33,073 nt of DNA from JBIKLM01 sp044375105 (lineage in GTDB: Bacteria; Planctomycetota; UBA1135; GCA-002686595). The stretch covers positions 1-33,073 of the forward strand of contig JBILNK010000027.1 of the NCBI GenBank assembly GCA_044375105.1. Direction: 5' to 3'. A program made the position numbers and the translations under genes. The notes under the pieces are model-generated. The model did no database searches, was not told where the DNA came from, and saw only the letters and a program-made list of their open reading frames with translations. Shown here in pieces: positions 29,615 to 33,073 of the stretch (its first letter is position 1; the number at the start of each line of letters is the position of its first letter).

Positions 29615-31159
29615 TCAGAACAGCGTGTAGATGAACGGGGCGATGAACGGCGAGCTGGCAGCCACGACCAGCAGGCTGCCGATCGAGAGCAGCACGACCA
29701 CCACCGGCAGCAGGTACCAGTGACCGCGCAACACGAAGGAACGCAGCAGTTCCAGCACCGTGCCGAGGCGATCGCCCAGCTTGAAGACCACGAAACCGAG
29801 GATGCCGACCACGAAAGCGATCGGGATCAGACGCCCGATGCCGGCCGGCACCAGTCCCTGCAGCTCGATCAGGCCCAGGAAGACGGCGAACACCAGCCCG
29901 AGCATGGAGCCGACGCCCAGGGCCGCGCGCCACAGGGGCTCCTCGCGGTTGTTGAGCTTGAACAGGCCGGTGAGTCCGAGCCAGAGCCCAAGGAACAGCT
30001 GGGCGGCGAACGGCAGCCCGCCCGAGCGCTCCGGAACGAGGGGGGGCAGCGCGCCGGAGCCGGTGGCTGCGGGCAGACTCAGGTCGGTGGGCAGGGCCTC
30101 GGCCAGGGCCTGGGCAAACACCCGGCTGCCCTCGGGACCGAAGTGCCAGTCGCTCTGGCGGTAGAGCTGCCGGCCCTCGGAGGCGGCCTGGCGCAGGTCT
30201 GCGCGCAGGTCGTAGGCCGGCACCCCGATCTCGCCGGCCAGGGCCAGGAACTGCTCGACGGGCCGATCGCTGGACCAATCCTGGCCGCCGAGCCCCCGGC
30301 CTTGCTCGTAGATCTGTCGCCAGTTGGGCTGCAGGGCTGCCGCCCCCAGGATCGGGGCCACCACCAGCTGAGCCCCGCTCGTCTGGCAGGCCCGCTGGAT
30401 GGCGAGCAGGGCGCCGCGGGTGTGCTCGATGCAGGCCGCGTAGGCGGGGGGCGGTGTCGAAACCAGCGCCATCAGCTCGAGGTCGTAGCCCGCGGGCGTG
30501 CGCTCCGGCTTGATCGGCGCGATCCAGTTCTTGGTCAGGGCCCAGCCCTTGGTCCAGTGCTTGTCGACCCGCACGATCTCCCCGGGTTCACGCTGGCCGG
30601 CGGGGCTGTAGCGCGGCTTGCCGCGCGGACCGTCGGTGGTCTGGTACTGGGCCTGGCCATTCCAGTACAGGTCGTTCTCGTAGGGCAGCAGCAGCACCCC
30701 ATCGGGCTTGTAGCGGGAGATGTTCTGCTCGAGCCAGGCGGCCGCTTGGGCGGTGTCCCAGCCTTCGGTGCCTACGTTCAGGACTTCGACGTTGCGGCCC
30801 TCGGCGCGCAGGCTGGCCTCGAGCAGGTCCACGAAGTGATCGGCGCGCTCGACCGCGAAGCCCAGCGTGAAGGAGTCCCCAAGGGCCAGCAGGCGGTACA
30901 CGCCGGCGGGCTTGTCCGGGGTCTGCATGGGATCGTCCCGCAGCCCGAGCGCGTTGGTCTCGAAATGCACCACGAACTCGCCCTTCTGTCCCTTGCGGGT
31001 CAGGCTGGCCGAAGGGCGGTTGCCCCAGCCGGTGTTGGCGTCGAAGCGCACCAGCGAGGGGGTGGGGCCGAGGCCGATCAGCCGCAGGCCGCCCTCCAGG
31101 ACGAGCAGGCCCAGGGCCAGGCTCAGGAGGATCGAGATCAGGACGTTGACTGCGCGCAT
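29615..31159 (-). CDS. Membrane SGNH-hydrolase protein with C-terminal DUF5989/SxtK-like domain
   Basis: A 514-aa protein from ATG 31159. Residues 4-29 form an N-terminal membrane anchor. The SGNH domain has block I LLALGDSFTLGF (90-101, nucleophile Ser96), a Gly block GTEGWDT (130-136), block III YENDLYW (160-166, Asn162/Asp163) and the D-x-H block SDWHFGPEGS (336-345, Asp337/His339), a complete catalytic set. Membrane segments follow at ~382-402, 412-432 and 441-460. The last ~45 residues (GHWYLLPVVVVLL... ending APFIYTLF) look like a DUF5989/SxtK protein fused in frame. In saxitoxin clusters sxtI, sxtJ and sxtK are separate genes; the middle helices occupy the place of SxtJ, but homology there is not claimed. 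SGNH proteins often add or remove acyl groups on exported glycans. 83 nt separate it from the carbamoyltransferase. Confidence 0.8.
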   Translation of the reverse strand: MRAVNVLISILLSLALGLLVLEGGLRLIGLGPTPSLVRFDANTGWGNRPSASLTRKGQKGEFVVHFETNALGLRDDPMQTPDKPAGVYRLLALGDSFTLGFAVERADHFVDLLEASLRAEGRNVEVLNVGTEGWDTAQAAAWLEQNISRYKPDGVLLLPYENDLYWNGQAQYQTTDGPRGKPRYSPAGQREPGEIVRVDKHWTKGWALTKNWIAPIKPERTPAGYDLELMALVSTPPPAYAACIEHTRGALLAIQRACQTSGAQLVVAPILGAAALQPNWRQIYEQGRGLGGQDWSSDRPVEQFLALAGEIGVPAYDLRADLRQAASEGRQLYRQSDWHFGPEGSRVFAQALAEALPTDLSLPAATGSGALPPLVPERSGGLPFAAQLFLGLWLGLTGLFKLNNREEPLWRAALGVGSMLGLVFAVFLGLIELQGLVPAGIGRLIPIAFVVGILGFVVFKLGDRLGTVLELLRSFVLRGHWYLLPVVVVLLSIGSLLVVAASSPFIAPFIYTLF

Positions 31160-31173
31160 GGGGGGAGTGGCGC

Positions 31174-31199
31174 GGGATGGGAAGCGGGGAGGGGCGGGG
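31174..31199 (+). other. G-quadruplex-type G-run cluster in an intercistronic gap
   Basis: On the plus strand GGG (31174-31176), GGG (31179-31181), GGGG (31186-31189), GGGG (31191-31194) and GGGG (31196-31199) are separated by loops of 1-4 nt. It lies in the 83-nt gap of the minus-strand operon, so the G-rich strand is the template and the mRNA is C-rich. Quadruplex formation in the template could slow polymerase between the two genes. Confidence 0.35.
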
Positions 31200-31242
31200 A
31201 GGAGCAGGGCGGCGGGGAGCCGCGCTTGGGCGGAATGCGCCC

Positions 31243-33033
31243 CTAGCTGACCATCTCGGTCACGGAATCGCCTTCGTGGCGGAGGGTGAACTTGGTCTCG
31301 GCGATCTTCTTCTTCTGGCTCTTGTCGATGATGAAGTTCTCCAGGAACAGGTAGTCCATCCCCGACAGGCTGAAGGTGTTGAAGGCGTGGCTCGGGTGCT
31401 CGACGATCGGCTCGCCCTTCAGGTTGAAGGAGGTGTTCATCACCACCGGTACCCCGGTCAGCTCGCCGAAACGCTCGATCATGCGGTGGTAGGCCGGGTT
31501 GGTCTCCTTGAACACAGTCTGCAGGCGCCCGGAGCCGTCTTCGTGGGTGATCGCAGGCAGGACCGAGCGCTTCTCGGGCAGCACCGGGGCCACGTAGAGC
31601 ATGAAGCGACCGGGCCACCAATCGGCGGCCTTGGGGAAATCGAAGAACTCATGGGCGCGCTCCTCGCAGACCGAAGGCGCGAAGGGCCGGAAGGCCTCGC
31701 GGAACTTGATCGTCGCGTTGAGCTTCTCCTTCATCTCGGCGCGCCGCGGGTCGGCGATGATCGAGCGCGAGCCGAGCGCGCGGGGACCCCACTCGAAGCG
31801 GCCGCGGAACCAGCCGCAGACGTTGCCATCGACCAGCAACCGCGCGACGCGATCGCAGAAGGCTTCGTCGTCGGCGATGAACTCGTACTGGATGTCGTAC
31901 TTGTCGAGGAACTCTTTGACCTGGGCGTTGGTGTACCCGCTGCCCAGGTAGGCGTGGGTCAAGCCCGGACCGCGCGGCTGGCCCAGCAGGTGGTTGTAGG
32001 CCCAGTAAGCGGCGCCGACCGAGCCGCCGTCGTCGCCGGGGGCCGGGTGGACGTAGACGTTCTCGAAGGGCCCCTGGCGCAGGATCTTGTAGTTGGCGAC
32101 CGAGTTGAGCGCCACGCCGCCGGCCAGGACCAGGTTCTTCGCGCCGGTTTCCTTGTGCAGCCAGGTGGCCATCTTGAGCAGGATCTGCTCGGTGACGACC
32201 TGGATGCTGGCCGCCATGTCGCAATAGTAGGGGTCGAGGGATTTGTCGCCCTGTTTGGGATCCCGCGCGGGCCGTCCGAAGTGCTCGCCGAACTTGTCCC
32301 CCAGGGTCTGGTCCCTGGAGAAGTGGTAGGCGAAGTACCTCATGTCGTGCCACAGGCTGCCGTCTTCGCTGACCTGGATCAGTTCGTAGATCTTGTCCAC
32401 GAAGCGGGGCTTGCCGTAGGGATGCATGCCCATCAGCTTGTATTCGCCCTCGTTGATCTCGAATCCGCAGTAGGCGGTGAAGGCCGAGTAGAGCAGACCC
32501 AGAGAGTGCGGGAAGCGCAGTTCCTTGATGATCTCGATCTTGGTGTCGCGGCCAATGCCGTAGGTGGCCGTGCTCCACTCGCCCGCGCCATCCACGGTCA
32601 GGATCGCGGACTCCTTGAACGGCGAGGTAAAGAAGCTGCAGGCCGCATGGGACATGTGGTGGTCGCAGAACAGCAGCTTGGCCGCTGGCACCCCCAGGCG
32701 CTTCTTCATCAGCGACTTGATCCACAGCTTGTCCGTGATCCAGCGCTGCATCGACTCGCGGAAGACCGCCGAGGAGCGCGGGAAGGTGGCCATGGCGGTC
32801 AGCAACATGCGCTCGAACTTCACGAAGGGCTTCTCGTAGAAGACGATGAAGTCCACGTCGTCGAGGGTGATGCCGCCCTGGGACAGCACGAAGTCGATGG
32901 CCAGGCCGGGGAAGCCGGAGTCGTGCTTGAGCCGCGAGAAGCGTTCCTCTTCGGCGGCGGCGATCAGGACGCCGTCCTTGACCAGGGCGGCGGCCGAATC
33001 GTGGTAGTAGAAAGAGAGGCCGAGGATGTTCAT
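31243..33033 (-). CDS. O-carbamoyltransferase (NodU/CmcH/TobZ/SxtI family)
   Basis: A 596-aa protein, the usual length for this family, from ATG 33033. It begins MNILGLSFYYHDSAAALV (H11-D12 is a family hallmark), then AAAEEERFSRLKHDSGFP (25-42), the metal/carbamoyl-adenylate site CDHHMSHAA (123-131; His125/126/129), TVDGAGEW (146-153), GEYKLMGMHPYG (196-207), and in the second domain WGPRALGSRSI and MNTSFNLKGEPI. These enzymes use carbamoyl phosphate and ATP to form carbamoyl-AMP in a Kae1-like domain and transfer the carbamoyl group to a hydroxyl. Here the acceptor is probably a sugar of the glycan (inference). It heads the minus-strand operon with the SGNH and DUF5989-like genes. A TGA lies 7 nt upstream, possibly the end of another gene. 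Confidence 0.93.
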   Translation of the reverse strand: MNILGLSFYYHDSAAALVKDGVLIAAAEEERFSRLKHDSGFPGLAIDFVLSQGGITLDDVDFIVFYEKPFVKFERMLLTAMATFPRSSAVFRESMQRWITDKLWIKSLMKKRLGVPAAKLLFCDHHMSHAACSFFTSPFKESAILTVDGAGEWSTATYGIGRDTKIEIIKELRFPHSLGLLYSAFTAYCGFEINEGEYKLMGMHPYGKPRFVDKIYELIQVSEDGSLWHDMRYFAYHFSRDQTLGDKFGEHFGRPARDPKQGDKSLDPYYCDMAASIQVVTEQILLKMATWLHKETGAKNLVLAGGVALNSVANYKILRQGPFENVYVHPAPGDDGGSVGAAYWAYNHLLGQPRGPGLTHAYLGSGYTNAQVKEFLDKYDIQYEFIADDEAFCDRVARLLVDGNVCGWFRGRFEWGPRALGSRSIIADPRRAEMKEKLNATIKFREAFRPFAPSVCEERAHEFFDFPKAADWWPGRFMLYVAPVLPEKRSVLPAITHEDGSGRLQTVFKETNPAYHRMIERFGELTGVPVVMNTSFNLKGEPIVEHPSHAFNTFSLSGMDYLFLENFIIDKSQKKKIAETKFTLRHEGDSVTEMVS

Positions 33034-33040
33034 GGATGCT

Positions 33041-33073
33041 TCAGCCTTGGCGGCGGGCGGCCTGGACGGTTTC
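33041..33073 (-). CDS. Possible C-terminal end of an upstream gene (partial)
   Basis: On the minus strand the window edge reads ten codons (ETVQAARRQG) into a TGA at 33043-33041, only 7 nt before the carbamoyltransferase ATG. The spacing suits an operon member whose body lies outside the window. Ten codons are too few to judge coding character or frame. Confidence 0.25.
   Translation of the reverse strand, partial: ETVQAARRQG

Noticed and set aside
29594..31246. A 550-codon plus-strand frame opposite the SGNH gene
   Set aside because: The minus-strand product has catalytic motifs and membrane helices; the plus-strand product has neither.

Overview
The window is GC-rich bacterial DNA (well above 65% G+C by eye) and is dominated by one surface-polysaccharide biosynthesis and modification locus. 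No rRNA, tRNA, insertion sequence, integrase or CRISPR array was seen. The Wzx-type flippase, the WbaP/WcaJ-type initiating transferase, GTG/TTG starts, the near absence of Shine-Dalgarno sequences and a DUF5658 protein point to a high-GC Gram-negative lineage such as Planctomycetota or Myxococcota. The phylum cannot be fixed from this window alone.

Layout. (1) 262-2652 (-) encodes a membrane protein fused to a spermidine-synthase-like domain, divergent from a nucleoside phosphorylase/nucleosidase (2707-3375). (2) 3626-7487 (+) holds the lipid-linked initiating sugar transferase and two GT4 glycosyltransferases. (3) 7832-9836 holds an unrecognised exported protein and a DUF5658 membrane protein; two copies of a short intergenic repeat lie just 3' of the genes ending at 7487 and 9073. 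(4) 10078-22396 (+) is a tightly packed run of nine genes, often with ATGA/GTGA overlaps: three GT4s, a GT2, an unrecognised 618-aa toroid-like protein, a membrane sulfatase-fold enzyme with Thr in place of the usual Cys/Ser, two more GT4s and a Wzx flippase. (5) 22829-24103 is a lone GT4, followed by a 780-nt gap rich in hairpins. (6) 24884-29389 (+) holds a B12-binding-type radical SAM enzyme closed by a textbook terminator, a GNAT acyltransferase, a polysaccharide deacetylase and a DUF2237 protein. (7) 33033-29435 (-) is a convergent operon of an O-carbamoyltransferase (NodU/CmcH/TobZ/SxtI family), an SGNH protein whose C-terminus looks like a DUF5989/SxtK small protein, and a 47-aa stand-alone protein with a similar C-terminal motif.

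How the genes may work together (inference). The transferase at 3626 loads the first sugar phosphate on undecaprenyl phosphate, eight GT4s and one GT2 extend the unit, and the flippase at 21002 exports it. GNAT, deacetylase, SGNH, carbamoyltransferase, sulfatase-fold and radical SAM enzymes could decorate it. No Wzy polymerase, Wzz/Wzc co-polymerase or Wza export pore was recognised, so the locus is either incomplete here or completed elsewhere.

Two observations stand out. The sxtI/sxtK-like carbamoylation module has an apparent SGNH-DUF5989 fusion plus a second DUF5989-like microprotein. Several transcript-heading genes carry a TAnnnT -10-like hexamer exactly 6-7 nt before the start codon, the signature of leaderless mRNAs.
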